64,000 nucleotides of DNA from Adiantum capillus-veneris (Eukaryota; Streptophyta; Polypodiopsida; Polypodiales; Pteridaceae), in the NCBI GenBank assembly GCA_014529385.2, contig CM043964.1, forward strand, positions 1,960,997-2,024,996. The letters are read 5' to 3'. Position numbers and translations under genes: made by a program. Below, one piece after another: positions 25,311-35,910 of the stretch. Below the pieces are notes generated by a model. It was not told the DNA's origin and made no database searches. It saw nothing but the letters and a program-made list of their open reading frames with translations. Every line of letters begins with the position of its first letter. Position 1 is the stretch's first letter.

Positions 25311-25585
25311 ATCAATAAAACGACGTAAACTATATCTCTAAAAGAATAATTATACGAGAATCAATGAACGAGTATATCATATAACAAAAGATCATGTACC
25401 AACAGTAGCTCGATAGAATTTGGACGATCATCAACGGCTCGACTGAATCGGAACGATGTGTAACTGGCTTTTGTAGCAAAGTTACGTTTGTAACAAATAT
25501 ATGATTGATGAAGAAAAATATAATTGAGAAGTTTTCAATTATGAGAAAAATCAAAAGCAAAAAGTAAAATTTTGATTTTTAAACA

Positions 25586-26460
25586 TATTCGCAGTCCGAG
25601 ACGATAACCCAAAATCGGTGCAGAATTTAGAGAAACTTTCTTCTGCAAAGTTATAAACCACATCGATTCCAATCCCCATAGCGGGTATTTTCTTCTGCAA
25701 AGTTCTAGAACACATCGATTCCAGTCTCTCACGCGGGTAGCAAAATCGTTTTCAATAAGCAGAAAAATAAAAAACAAAAAACGGAAATTGCTTTTTATGT
25801 ATGTACGCAGTCTGCAAACGATAACTCAAAATCGGTGCAGAATTTGAAAAAACTTTCTTCTGCAAAGTTGTAGACCACATCGATTCCGGTCTCTTGCACG
25901 AGTAGTTTCTGCAAAATCGTTTTCAATAAGCAGAAAAATCAAAAACAAAAAACAAAAATTGCTTTTCAAGTATGTATGCAGTCTGCGAACGATAACTCAA
26001 AATCGGTGCAGAATTTGAAAACACTTCCTTCTGCAAAGTTGTAGACCACATCGATTCCGGTCTCTTTTGCGGGTAGTTTCTGCAAAATCGTTTTCAATTA
26101 GCAGAAAAATCAAAAACAAAAAGCGGAAGTTGCTTTTCATGTATGTACGCAGTCGCGAACGATAACTCAAAATCGGTGCAGAATTTGAAAAAACTTCCTT
26201 CTGCAAAGTTGTAGACCACATCGATTCCGGTCTCTCTCTAGCAAGTAGTTTCTGCAAAATCGTTTCCAATTAGCAGAAAAATCAAAAACAAAACGCAGAA
26301 GCTATTTTTCAGGTATGTACGCAGTCCGCGAACGATAACTCAAAATCTGTGCCGAATTTGAAAACACTTCCTTCTGCAAAGTTGTAGACCACATCGATTC
26401 CGATCCCGCTAGCGGGTAGTTTTTGCAAAATCGATTTTGATCAGGAGAAAAATTGAAAAC
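25586..26460. repeat. About 172-bp tandem array in LTR element, copy 1 (5 units)
   Basis: The landmark GATAAC(T/C)CAAAATC occurs at about 25603, 25820, 25991, 26161 and 26334. Intervals are about 217 bp once and then 170-173 bp. Each unit also has TGCAAAGTTGTAGACCACAT and TGCAAAATCGTTTTCAAT. Confidence 0.92.
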
Positions 26461-26483
26461 AAAAACGTACTGCTCTGATACCA

Positions 26484-26625
26484 TGTTGAGAGAGAAGGAG
26501 AGAGCACAGAAGTAGAACCCCAAAGTGTGTAGAATACACACATGAGATGATGTATATATAGAGGGGACCTGGGTGCCATATATAGAGAAGCCATATATTG
26601 AGTAGCTTCACATATAAACTCAACA
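26484..26625 (-). repeat. 5' LTR of satellite-bearing LTR element, copy 1
   Basis: 142 bp, one substitution from its partner, followed leftward by the tRNA-Met primer-binding site. Confidence 0.95.
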
Positions 26626-26717
26626 TGCTCTCACACAGTACGATAGATTTTGTAGTCCAAATAAAGATAAGAGAATATCAATATTTTTGGACATGTTTTT
26701 CCTAAAGTTTTACTCTA

Positions 26718-27020
26718 GTGAGAGCATAGCAGTGTGAATAGCTCTACACAAAACGTAAAAATATAATTTTGTTTCATTATATTCATTTTGAAGTGAGAGA
26801 AAATCTCTACACATCAAAATCGAACTTTAAATTACAATAAAATTAATTTTTATGTAATTATATTTTTAAACTAATTATCTCATGTGAGAGTACACTCTAC
26901 ACACAACGATAATATCTTAATTTTTTTTATTAGTCAATTTCAAGTGTCAATTAATTGAACACATTGACAAGGGATTCTTATAATTACAGTTTGTATCAGG
27001 TGAGAGATTAAACTCTTCAC
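26718..27020. repeat. Cluster of short hairpin-forming inverted repeats
   Basis: GTGAGAG...CTCT(A/T)CAC pairs occur at 26718-26749, 26793-26812, 26884-26902 and 27000-27020, with a GTGT...ACAC palindrome near 26944-26962. Spacing is about 75-115 bp. They lie just upstream of the Helitron Rep remnant. 27021-27160 has nothing else recognisable. Confidence 0.7.
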
Positions 27021-27162
27021 AAAATACAAATTTTCAACTATTTACTAAGTTTTTCAAAACAAATTCATGTATTTGAATCACAAAACTTAAAATTCTATTG
27101 AATTTTAATTTTTATTAAATTCAAAAGTAGTATCTTTAGTATTTTTATTAATTTTTTAGTAT

Positions 27163-28112
27163 CCTCTAATAGATGGGTAGAAATAGAAGATTTAGAAAAA
27201 ATTATCCAAACGATAGACTTAAAACTCAATTGGATAGATTTCCGAGTGCATGATGATTTTTCACAAATGATTACATACATTTTTAAACAAATACATATTT
27301 ATTCCTAATGGATTATTAGGTACCATCAACCACTATCTAATATGATATGAGATACAAAATAGAGGTTTACCACATGCACATATAATGCTATGGGTAGATT
27401 CAAACGATATCGATCGAATATCTTTAGAGATAGATAGACATATACCTTATTTACATACAATAAATAAATTTGATCCAACATCAATTTAATATAAATTGCA
27501 TAACTTAGTTATCAAAAAACAAATACATAATTGTAGAGAATCTTGTAAAATAGAATTACAAAATAAAAAAAATCAAATGTAAATATGTATTTCCATACGA
27601 TATTCAAAGTAATCCTAAGCCAATTATTCATGAACAAACTCAACGATGGCTTTATTATAGACCAACATTAGAACACAGAAATGTGGTCCCTTATCATGCA
27701 AGAGTATTATTGTTCTGGCAAGCCCATATGAATATTCAAAAAGTAACCAATGCAGGATTATCATATTACTTACTAAAATAAGAACCTATAGGAAAAATAG
27801 ATATCAATTTAAATAGAAAAAATATTAGGACTACATAATATTGATGATACAAAACTCAAATTAATATCTTCTTATGTATTAACAAAACTAATATCAGCAA
27901 CCGAAGCAGCCATGATGTGTTTAGAGATACCAATCATAAAAAAATCAGAAAAGGTAGCTTATATAGATTGTTCATCTCCTAAAAGAAGACAAAAATATAT
28001 AATTTTGTTTAAAACCTCTATACTATATCCATTTTTTTAACCTCTATACTACATCCAATTGATCTATATACAGTAAGACCGTAAGAATTGGAGAGCTTAA
28101 CATTTTATTCAT
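27163..28112 (+). pseudogene. Helitron Rep (HUH nuclease) portion, 5' to copia insertion
   Basis: Plus-strand reading gives SNRWVEIEDLEKIIQTIDLK, then the HUH motif NRGLPHAHIMLWV (His-x-His at 27373-27381). An IHNCRESC...FPYDIQ zinc-like stretch follows, then NVVPYHARVLLFWQAHMNIQ, and the catalytic-tyrosine region LSYYLLK (Tyr pair at 27764-27769). The piece ends with TKLISATEAAMMCLEIP, typical of the Rep-helicase linker. Helitron Rep nicks and joins single strands for rolling-circle transposition. Several in-frame stops (for example inside YYLLK-EP) show decay. The frame is broken by the copia element at 28118 and resumes after 33302. Confidence 0.85.
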
Positions 28113-28117
28113 ACTTT

Positions 28118-28344
28118 TGTTACCATATACATGTGGTAGTGATGTGTGTGAACACACTAGGACCGCCGGGGCATTTTTTCCCTCTTTAGGAGGTTTTTTC
28201 CCCCGTGCATTGTATATACGCCCATCACTCTAGGGCTATCCATCTTTCCATTGCACACTAAGGAATACACTCTCTATTGTGTACCTTGAGCTTCCTTCGT
28301 TTTCTCCAAGCTGTGTGTGTTTCTCTGCAACCCTAATTCCAACA
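28118..28344 (+). repeat. 5' LTR of young copia
   Basis: TGTTACC...CCAACA, 227 bp. A TATA-like TGTATATACG at about 28210 is the likely promoter core. Confidence 0.97.
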
Positions 28345-28346
28345 AT

Positions 28347-28358
28347 TGGTATCAGAGC
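28347..28358 (+). promoter_or_regulatory. tRNA-Met(i) primer-binding site of young copia
   Basis: TGGTATCAGAGC begins two bases after the 5' LTR and is the standard copia minus-strand primer site. Confidence 0.93.
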
Positions 28359-28706
28359 AGGTCACGTCCTCCCGGGCTTAGTCGCCAGCTGCTCCAGCAC
28401 ACGCCTGCTCACTTTCTCCGATTTCAGTGAGCTTTGGCGAGCGTTCGCAGGTCGACAAATATTTTGGGAGAGATCAAAGAGCTCCGTCTGCTCAGAATTT
28501 TGATTTGGGCTCATTTCGGCCTCCGTTTCCACTACGGGCAGTACTGCACAGGTTATTTCGTCATTTTGTGCAGATTTTCTGTCAGTGCCGTTTTCTGCAT
28601 AACAGGTGCCTTATAGTCTTCTACGGTTTGTGCTATATAGCACAAGTTGTTCCCGCTCCATTTCTCCTATTTTCGGGCAGTTTTCACATCAGGTGCAGCA
28701 TTTACC

Positions 28707-31073
28707 ATGGCTGACAACAACAACACAGATGTGTTCAAGATGTTTGCTGCTGAGGACAGGTTGGATGGGGACAACTACCCTATGTGGGCTTATATGATGC
28801 AACACGTTCTTGTGTCAAAAGGTGTCTGGAACATTGTGCAGGGCATTGATGTACGTCCTGGTTCTGAAGATGTAGGCGATGTTGAGGATGTTGCAGGTCT
28901 TGCTGCAAGGATTGCAGCTGTTAGAGTTGTTTTGCCTACAGCAGAACAAGCTCGTTGGGATGTTAAGGATGCGCAGGCTCATGCATTGATTGCGTTGTCT
29001 GTGAAGCGCACCATTATTCCTCACATCTGTTCAGCAAAATCTGCAAAACAGGCTTGGGATATTCTAGCAGGTCTTTATGCAAGCCGCAATGAGGCTAAAA
29101 TTGCTTTGCTGCGTAAAGAGCTAGAGTCGAAGATTATGCATGAGGAAGATGATATGGACACTTTCCTTGCTAGTGTCAAGGATATCAATGAGCAACTCAT
29201 TTCTGCAGGTGAAGTCATTTCTGACAGTTCCCTTGTGCAGACTGTTCTTGATGCCTTACCAGATTCCTACCAGACTTTTGCTAGTACTTGGAGACTGATG
29301 ACCCAAGGAAATCCTGAAGTTGTCAAGTTTGATGCATTATGCACATTGCTGTTGCAAGAGTCACTTTCTAGAAAAAACAGGACTAGGCAGCGTGCAGTTG
29401 AACAGGCTTTTATTGCTTCTCAAAGAAAGGGTGGTAACAGTAATGCAGCCACTTCTTATGGTTCTGCTGCGAGTGGCAAAAATTCTGTTCCTAATGCTGA
29501 ATCTGCTGGCAGCACTTCGTCTGGCAATTCTGGTGATAAGGGCAAAAAGAAGATGCGTTGCCATTATTGTAAAGCCAATGATCACTTGATCAAGTCGTGT
29601 CCTAAGTTGAAGGCCAAAGAGGCTAAGAAGAAAGAGGGTGGTTCCACTGCAAATGCTGGTTCCACTACAAATGCAGCCATTGTTGAGTCTTCTGTGAAAG
29701 GAGATTGTGATGCTGATGTTGATGCAGAATGGGCTTTTAGCGCAGAGTGCACTTACAATCCTGCTGTCCATGATGCATGCTTGTCAGTTGGTGCAGATTC
29801 ACATGTGTGGTATTTCGACAGTGGTGCTACAAAACACATTACCTCACATCGTGAATTGTTTACCTGTCTCGAGTCTGTCCCTCATGGGAATTCAGTCACT
29901 TGTGCCAACAACGCCTCTTATCCAGTTCAGGGAGTTGGAAAGATTGTGCTCACTGCTGCTAATGGCAGTTCCTTCACACTTGTTGATGCACTTTATGTAC
30001 CTGGGATCAAGAAGAATCTATTGTCTGTATCCGCACTTGCTAGACTTGGACTTGTAGTCAAATTTGTGGATGACAGATGTACAGTTCATGATCTCAGTTT
30101 TGGTGATGAAATTGTTGCATCTGGGCTTTTGTGCCGTGGGCTGTATAAGCTCACTTTGTATGACAAGTGTGGACAAAATTTTGCAAATGCTGTTGCAGAT
30201 TCAAGGGCTATTTCAGATGCAAAACTTTGGCATGCACGTTTTGGTCATCTGAATTTTGCTAGTTTGCTGCGTTTGCAGAAATCTGATATGGTTGCTTCTT
30301 TGCCGCCTCTTGAAGCACCTATCAAACATGTTTGTGAAGGCTGTATTCTGGGTAAAATGCAGCGTTCTAAGTTTCCAAAGGATGGTTCAGTTAGGGCCAC
30401 ATGCAGGTTGCAGCTTGTGCATAGTGACGTTTGTGGGCCCATGCAAACTCCGTCCTTGGGCAATTACCTGTACTTCGTGACTTTCATTGATGATTACTCC
30501 AGGCATGCATGGGTATTTCCGCTTAAAGCAAAGTCCGAAGTTTTTATGTGCTTCAAACAATTTTTGGCTATGGCTGAAAATGTCTCAAAATGTCCTATGG
30601 GCACCCTCCGTTCCGATCGAGGGGGGGAGTATATGTCTCATGAATTTAATGCATTTCTGGCTAGTCGTGGGATAAAACACCAATGTACAGTGCCTTATAC
30701 ACCTCAGCAAAATGGTGTTGCTGAGAGGAAAAACAGGTCACTAACGGAAATGGCACGATGTATGGTCAAAAGTCAAGCTTTGCCGCATTCTTTTTGGCTT
30801 GAGGCCATCATGTGTGCCACTTATGTACTTAACAGGTGTCCTACGAAAGCTTTGCAGTCTATTACTCCATATGAAGCATGGCATGATAGAAAACCTTCTA
30901 TTGAGCACATGCGTGTTTTTGGCTGTTTGGCATATGCTTTGGTGCACAAGTGCAGCGCAGAAAATTGGATGATAAGGCTGTCAAATGTATTTTTGTTGGT
31001 TATAGTGCTGAAAGCAAAGGTTACAGGTTGTATCATCCGCAAACAAAACGTATTTTGGTTTCACGGGATGTAG
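28707..31073 (+). CDS. Copia gag-protease-integrase part of polyprotein
   Basis: The start is ATG 28707 (MADNNNTDVFKMF), the same start as in the old copy at 16552. An upstream in-frame ATG at 28647 lies in the leader and is not shared. The gag domain (UBN2 type) covers about residues 15-220. The CCHC knuckle CHYCKANDHLIKSC starts at residue 285, and the protease WYFDSGA has its Asp at 371. GAG-pre-integrase follows (LWHARFGHLNFASLLRLQ). The integrase catalytic triad is Asp574, Asp637 and Glu673, giving D35E spacing. About residue 746 a one-base deletion near 30945, relative to the sister copy, shifts the frame, so the last 40 or so residues are not native. RT and RNase H continue in the next frame from about 30950. 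Confidence 0.95.
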   Translation: MADNNNTDVFKMFAAEDRLDGDNYPMWAYMMQHVLVSKGVWNIVQGIDVRPGSEDVGDVEDVAGLAARIAAVRVVLPTAEQARWDVKDAQAHALIALSVKRTIIPHICSAKSAKQAWDILAGLYASRNEAKIALLRKELESKIMHEEDDMDTFLASVKDINEQLISAGEVISDSSLVQTVLDALPDSYQTFASTWRLMTQGNPEVVKFDALCTLLLQESLSRKNRTRQRAVEQAFIASQRKGGNSNAATSYGSAASGKNSVPNAESAGSTSSGNSGDKGKKKMRCHYCKANDHLIKSCPKLKAKEAKKKEGGSTANAGSTTNAAIVESSVKGDCDADVDAEWAFSAECTYNPAVHDACLSVGADSHVWYFDSGATKHITSHRELFTCLESVPHGNSVTCANNASYPVQGVGKIVLTAANGSSFTLVDALYVPGIKKNLLSVSALARLGLVVKFVDDRCTVHDLSFGDEIVASGLLCRGLYKLTLYDKCGQNFANAVADSRAISDAKLWHARFGHLNFASLLRLQKSDMVASLPPLEAPIKHVCEGCILGKMQRSKFPKDGSVRATCRLQLVHSDVCGPMQTPSLGNYLYFVTFIDDYSRHAWVFPLKAKSEVFMCFKQFLAMAENVSKCPMGTLRSDRGGEYMSHEFNAFLASRGIKHQCTVPYTPQQNGVAERKNRSLTEMARCMVKSQALPHSFWLEAIMCATYVLNRCPTKALQSITPYEAWHDRKPSIEHMRVFGCLAYALVHKCSAENWMIRLSNVFLLVIVLKAKVTGCIIRKQNVFWFHGM

Positions 31074-32995
31074 TGTTTGTGGAAGATTCTGTTCAACCCT
31101 TGCTGTCATGTACTAGAGAACGTAATGTAAGCTCACAGGACATTTATGACACTTTGTTGCCTCTTTTCAGTGGTGGAAATACGAATGTAAGTTCCAATGA
31201 GGCAAATGTACAGCCTATGGGGGTTTCTGAAAATGTTTTAGAACAGCCTATTACTGATGCAGATGTACATGATGTACTTGATGAGGAAAGGGCTGAAAAT
31301 GAGCAGGCTAGAGGTATGCCAAAATGGCTGGTGCACACTTTGCGTGACAGTAAATTGGATGCACCTTTATCTAGTCGTACTCGTTCAGGCTCTCGCCATG
31401 CATCTTATGCATCAGATTGTTATGCTTTGGCTGTGTCTAGTTTACATGATGTTGAGGAGCCTCTGTCTTTTGATGAAGCACAGAATTCAGAAAATTGGAT
31501 TGCTGCCATGAAATCAGAATATGATGCACTTATAGAGAATGACACATGGACTTTATGTGATTTGCCTCCTGGCAAAAAGGCCATTGGTACAAAGTGGGTT
31601 TACAAGTTGAAACGCAAGCCGGATGGTGAGATCGATCGCCATAAGGCTCGACTTGTTGCAAAGGGTTATGCACAACAAAAAGGCATAGATTATGAAGAGA
31701 CTTTTGCTCCCACTTGTCGTATGACTACTGTGCGTTTTCTATGTGCATTGGCAGCTCATTTTGGTTGGGATGTACATCAATCAGACATTGTTACTGCTTT
31801 CTTGAATGGTGACATATTTGAGGAAGTTTATGTAACGCAGCCTCGCGGTTTTGTCATAAAAGGACAAGAGGACAAAGTGTGCAAATGTAAGAAGGCTTTG
31901 TATGGGTTGAAGCAATCTCCTCGTGCTTGGTATGAGAAAGCTGACACTCATTTGGTTAAACGAGGCTTTCGTAACAGTCCAACAGAAAGCACATTGTATG
32001 TAAAGCGTGAGGATGATGTATTTCTCATTGTGGTTCTTTATGTTGATGATTTGCTGATCACTGGACCAAATGAGAGACATATTGCTGAATTTAAGGCTGA
32101 TTTGAATGCTACTTTCAAGATGAAAGATTTGGGGCTGTTGCATCATTACTTGGGTATACAGTTTAAGCAGTGTGATGGTGGTATTGCCTTGTGTCAGAAA
32201 AGTTACATAGAGACATTGCTATGTAAGTTTGGACTTGAGGATTGCAAACCTATTGCCACTCCCATGGAAACAGGTTTGAAGTTGAGTCTACATGATGCTG
32301 GCGATCCTGCTGATGTCACTCTTTACCAAACTACTGTTGGCTGCCTCATTTATGTATGCAACACGAGGCCAGATATTCAGTTTGCAGTCTCGCAGGTCAG
32401 CAGATTTATGCATAGCCCAGGGTCTAAGCATTGGCAGGCTGTCAAGAGGATTTTCCGCTACCTTAGTGGCACTTTACATCTTGGCTTGTTTTATCCCAAG
32501 GGGGGATCATTGCCGCCAGACTTACATGCTTTTTCGGACTCAGATTGGGCTGGTTGTTTTGACACGCGAGTGTCCACAAGTGGTTTTTGTTTCATGCTTG
32601 GCAGTTCATGTATATCATGGTTGAGCAAGAAGCAACCTACTGTGGCCACTTCGAGTTGTGAGGCTGAGTACAGGGTAGTCTTCACAGCTACGGTTGAGTG
32701 TGTATGGCTCAGACGCCTTATGGCTGACTTGGGTGTTGGACAGGACACTGCCAACACTATCTACACTGACAGTCAGAGCGCATTGGCAGTTGCGAGGAAC
32801 CCAGTTTTTCATGCTCGCACAAAGCACATTGAGGTGCATTACCACTATGTCAGGGAGAGGCTCTCAGCAGGAGAGATCAGCTTGGCTTATGTGCCAACAC
32901 AGGACAACCTTGCAGATCTTTTCACAAAGGCATTGTCTCGTGAGAAGCTTGAAGCTTTTCGCAAAGCTTTGGGCTTACTCCCCTTTGTGGACTGA
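30950..32995 (+). CDS. Copia integrase C-end, reverse transcriptase and RNase H
   Basis: This is the continuation of the polyprotein in the +1-shifted frame. It holds the integrase C-terminal segment (YRLYHPQTKRILVSRDVVF), an acidic linker, and RT starting WVYKLKRKPDGEIDRHKARL with the catalytic YVDDLLITG at about residue 364. RNase H (DSDWAGC, SSCEAEYRVVF, TDSQSAL) leads to the end LGLLPFVD at 32995. All core motifs are intact. With the sister element as guide, the only defect of the whole polyprotein is the single-base frameshift. Without it the two reading frames would be one about 1430-residue protein, the normal size for copia. Confidence 0.95.
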   Translation: MQRRKLDDKAVKCIFVGYSAESKGYRLYHPQTKRILVSRDVVFVEDSVQPLLSCTRERNVSSQDIYDTLLPLFSGGNTNVSSNEANVQPMGVSENVLEQPITDADVHDVLDEERAENEQARGMPKWLVHTLRDSKLDAPLSSRTRSGSRHASYASDCYALAVSSLHDVEEPLSFDEAQNSENWIAAMKSEYDALIENDTWTLCDLPPGKKAIGTKWVYKLKRKPDGEIDRHKARLVAKGYAQQKGIDYEETFAPTCRMTTVRFLCALAAHFGWDVHQSDIVTAFLNGDIFEEVYVTQPRGFVIKGQEDKVCKCKKALYGLKQSPRAWYEKADTHLVKRGFRNSPTESTLYVKREDDVFLIVVLYVDDLLITGPNERHIAEFKADLNATFKMKDLGLLHHYLGIQFKQCDGGIALCQKSYIETLLCKFGLEDCKPIATPMETGLKLSLHDAGDPADVTLYQTTVGCLIYVCNTRPDIQFAVSQVSRFMHSPGSKHWQAVKRIFRYLSGTLHLGLFYPKGGSLPPDLHAFSDSDWAGCFDTRVSTSGFCFMLGSSCISWLSKKQPTVATSSCEAEYRVVFTATVECVWLRRLMADLGVGQDTANTIYTDSQSALAVARNPVFHARTKHIEVHYHYVRERLSAGEISLAYVPTQDNLADLFTKALSREKLEAFRKALGLLPFVD

Positions 32996-33070
32996 TCCTG
33001 TCCTCAGGGCATGGCACTTCCCTTTACTCATGTGCCAGCTCTCGTTCACCGCATCACTCCAGGGGGGATT

Positions 33071-33297
33071 TGTTACCATATACATGTGGTAGTGATGTGT
33101 GTGAACACACTAGGACCGCCGGGGCATTTTTTCCCTCTTTAGGAGGTTTTTTCCCCCGTGCATTGTATATACGCCCATCACTCTAGGGCTATCCATCTTT
33201 CCATTGCACACTAAGGAATACACTCTCTATTGTGTACCTTGAGCTTCCTTCGTTTTCTCCAAGCTGTGTGTGTTTCTCTGCAACCCTAATTCCAACA
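33071..33297 (+). repeat. 3' LTR of young copia
   Basis: 227 bp, identical to the 5' LTR, preceded by a purine tract at about 33060-33070. Confidence 0.97.
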
Positions 33298-34900
33298 ACT
33301 TTTTTCACTATAGAATTAACAAAATACTCAAGCATACAACAAAGAAGATATCTAAAAAGCATGATTTATTTGGAAATGAAATAGAAGAGTATAAACAATT
33401 AGTAAGATTTACGATTTTCACCCTGTCCATCAAATGGAAGGTTTTTTCTTTTACTATTCTATTAAAACATATACATTTTTGCAATGAAAAAGAATTAATC
33501 TCAATTAACAACATAGAAAATTCTTACTTTTTAAAATGTCAAATACGACAAATAATAAAGAATAAAGAAGACATAGAGAATCTAATTGGAAATTATTCTC
33601 AATTACATCTATTAATCGATGAATCTAGACAACAAATTACAAATCAAATACTGCAAATGCATCCCATACATAATTTAGAAGAACATTTAACATCAAATGA
33701 TTTTATAAAAAACAAACCAATATTATAACCATAGAAGAGAATCAATATGATCCAATAATACATCTACAAGAGCTTAAACACATAGAAAATATAGCTTTGA
33801 CTAAAGAGCAAGAACTAATATACAATAAAATTTTCAAAAAATTGGGTGGGTTACATATAATAAATGGAACACCTGGATCTAGGAAAACGTTTCTAATTCA
33901 ATATATCACATTTAAATATATAGCCAAAAACATAGGAGTCCTCCTTACAGCAACCACAAGAGTAGCAGCTACAAGACTTAGTTGATTAGCAAGTACTTCA
34001 CATTATTTTTTTTGTTTACCTAATAAAAATCAATAATTTGGTTCTAATTTAGAACAAATGATATCCATTCAATTAAAATAAGATCTTCTGATGTAATTAT
34101 AATTGATGAATTCTCAATGATGATAGCAAAAATATTATATACAATTATACTCCAAATTTTAGAAGCTTGTAATTTATCTATGCTAGAAATATTTAACACT
34201 AGAAAACTACTATTAAGAAAAGACTTTCCCTTAAGTGGATACTTGGTCAAGCGACTCAACAACGAGTGCACAACGGCAGTTAATGCATGCTACATGCTCT
34301 ATAGGATCTTCTGGCACATAATAAAGATTTCATATACTATAATGACCTCATCTTATTAAAGATATTCAACCATTCCAATATATTCAATATAGATATTGCT
34401 GCAACAACACATCATATACCAGAACTACAACATTGGATAAATGATACATAATTTCATACCCTATCCAAAGTAGCAATAGGGGCATTAGTAATGTTTACAC
34501 AAAACATAGATCTAGCAATAGGTATAGCTAATGAAAGTTTTGGAACAGTCGTAGATATTAAATATAACAATATGACATCTATTATAACAAAACTTATAAT
34601 ATGTGTAAATCATACACAACAAAATGTCACTATTAGAAGATCTAAATATAAAAAAAAACATACAATGGAACATGGTATCATAAAACATATTTTCCACTAA
34701 CACTAGCATCTGCAATGACTGGAAATAAATCCCAAGGATGTACTATGTTTGGTAAGTCATTGTTAATAGTTTGAAAATGTTTTTTTCCTGGACTATTATA
34801 TGTCATGTTGTCTCGATCGACTAACCAAAAGAACATAAAAATATTGAATTCAATTACAATCGACGATTTCAAAATACAAGTAATAAATCATTATATATAT
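33298..34900 (+). pseudogene. Helitron Pif1-type helicase portion, 3' to copia insertion
   Basis: After the ACTTT duplication the Helitron frame resumes (HYRINKILKHTTKKISKKHD...). SF1B helicase motifs follow in order. They are LTKEQELIYNKIF, Walker A GTPGSRKT (33866-33889, with Arg for the usual Gly before Lys), LLTATTRVAATRLS, Walker B VIIIDEFSMM (about 34092-34120), GALVMFTQNIDLAIGIANESFG at about 34480-34550, and late motifs LASAMTGNKSQG and GLLYVMLSRSTNQKNIKIL at about 34700-34845. The helicase would unwind DNA during rolling-circle transposition. Stops and frameshifts (33726, 33984 and near 34030-34480) show it is dead. Together with 27163-28112 it forms one gene. Confidence 0.88.
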
Positions 34901-34989
34901 GAAGATTATTGACTTACAAAAGTATACTCCAAAGATTAAAACAAAGGTAACGTATGCTTAATTATTTTATATCAAACATAAGGTGCTAT

Positions 34990-35862
34990 AATTTATTACT
35001 AGATTGATATAAAAGAAACTATTAATAAATTCATTTTTATTTTTTTTAGATTGAAAGCTAAACAATATGGATGTAAGCTTATATCTCTAATCACATACTT
35101 CAATATTTATAACCTTAAATGTATAGATTGTGTTAAAATATATTAGGTCTTCAATTCTATCAAAGCTAAAGCAAAAGCCACAATAGACCTACAAGAAAAA
35201 GAACAAGAAGAGCAACAAAAATAAAGAAGGCAACACAAAGAAAACTTCTTCTTAAGAATCAAACAACTTAAATATGCAAATATCTCAAGACGTGATCCAA
35301 TAAATTACATTTATGGTTGGCCATCTTATGAGCTAAAACAATATATGGACGCAACCGACAACATGTTTCAAACATGGAAAAAAACACATACTACTAAATA
35401 ACTCCCTACAGATGGTAAATAATTCAACTCATATTTTAAAAATTTACTTATATTATTCATAATTTCAAATATAATTAATTCAAATACAATTACTTTGCAG
35501 GTCTAACAATACGAATTCTTAAGATATTCAAAGAAGATTTACCAAATGAGGATATAATGCTTGCGCGATACGAAGCTCAAGCTTTACTAGATAAACACAC
35601 AAATGGAATTTTCGCATATGCTATCAACTTATTGCATTTTGGATACAACATTCCATTAGACTCTTTGAAAACTCTTGATAATAGACTAGCTTCAATCATT
35701 CTAAAAGAGTATGAGCAACTATACAACGTAAAAAAAAAACAAGATCCAATCACTTTGGAGAGCATTACAACATCACTAGATATAGAATTTGCACGAAGGC
35801 AATACGACACTACTTGCAAATTTTTCATTACTATGAATCAAAGCAATGGTATAGAATCATAA
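34990..35862 (+). pseudogene. Unidentified ORF downstream of Helitron helicase, apparently spliced
   Basis: A charged region (FNSIKAKAKATIDLQEKEQE, then RRDPINYIYGWPSYELKQYM) reaches a GT donor at about 35416. An AT-rich intron-like stretch ends at TTACTTTGCAG (about 35501), and the next exon reads LTIRILKIFKEDLPNEDIM...ITTSLDIEFARRQYD to a stop at 35862. Another intron-like GTAACG...TTTTTTAG lies at about 34949-35050. Stops at about 35146, 35224 and 35400 break the first exon. I recognise no family. Position, strand and AT content suggest it belongs to the Helitron. Confidence 0.4.
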
Positions 35863-35910
35863 TTTCTTCTCTATTTATAAATGATTATATTCTTCAAACT
35901 AATTTTTTTT

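Larger units (their letters stand above)
24047..26625 (-). mobile_element. Non-autonomous LTR retrotransposon with internal satellite repeats, copy 1
   Basis: 142-bp LTRs (24047-24188 and 26484-26625) differ by one base and begin TGTTGAG and end CTCAACA. The target duplication is TGCTC (24042-24046 and 26626-26630). A primer-binding site TGGTATCAGAGC (minus strand, 26472-26483) adjoins the right LTR and a purine tract (GAGCGGGGG) adjoins the left one, so transcription runs leftward. The 2.3-kb interior has no gag or pol coding. It is built from a minisatellite and an about 172-bp tandem array. Size and structure fit a LARD/TRIM-like element dependent on a copia partner. A second copy lies at 60046-62779. 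Confidence 0.95.
28118..33297 (+). mobile_element. Full-length young Ty1/copia LTR retrotransposon (5180 bp)
   Basis: The 227-bp LTRs at 28118-28344 and 33071-33297 are identical by eye over their whole length. The target duplication is ACTTT (28113-28117 and 33298-33302). The primer-binding site TGGTATCAGAGC (28347-28358) matches the 3' end of initiator-Met tRNA and the polypurine tract CAGGGGGGATT precedes the 3' LTR. It was inserted inside a Helitron gene. Identical LTRs imply a very recent insertion. One single-base frameshift in pol is the only coding defect seen. Confidence 0.98.
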
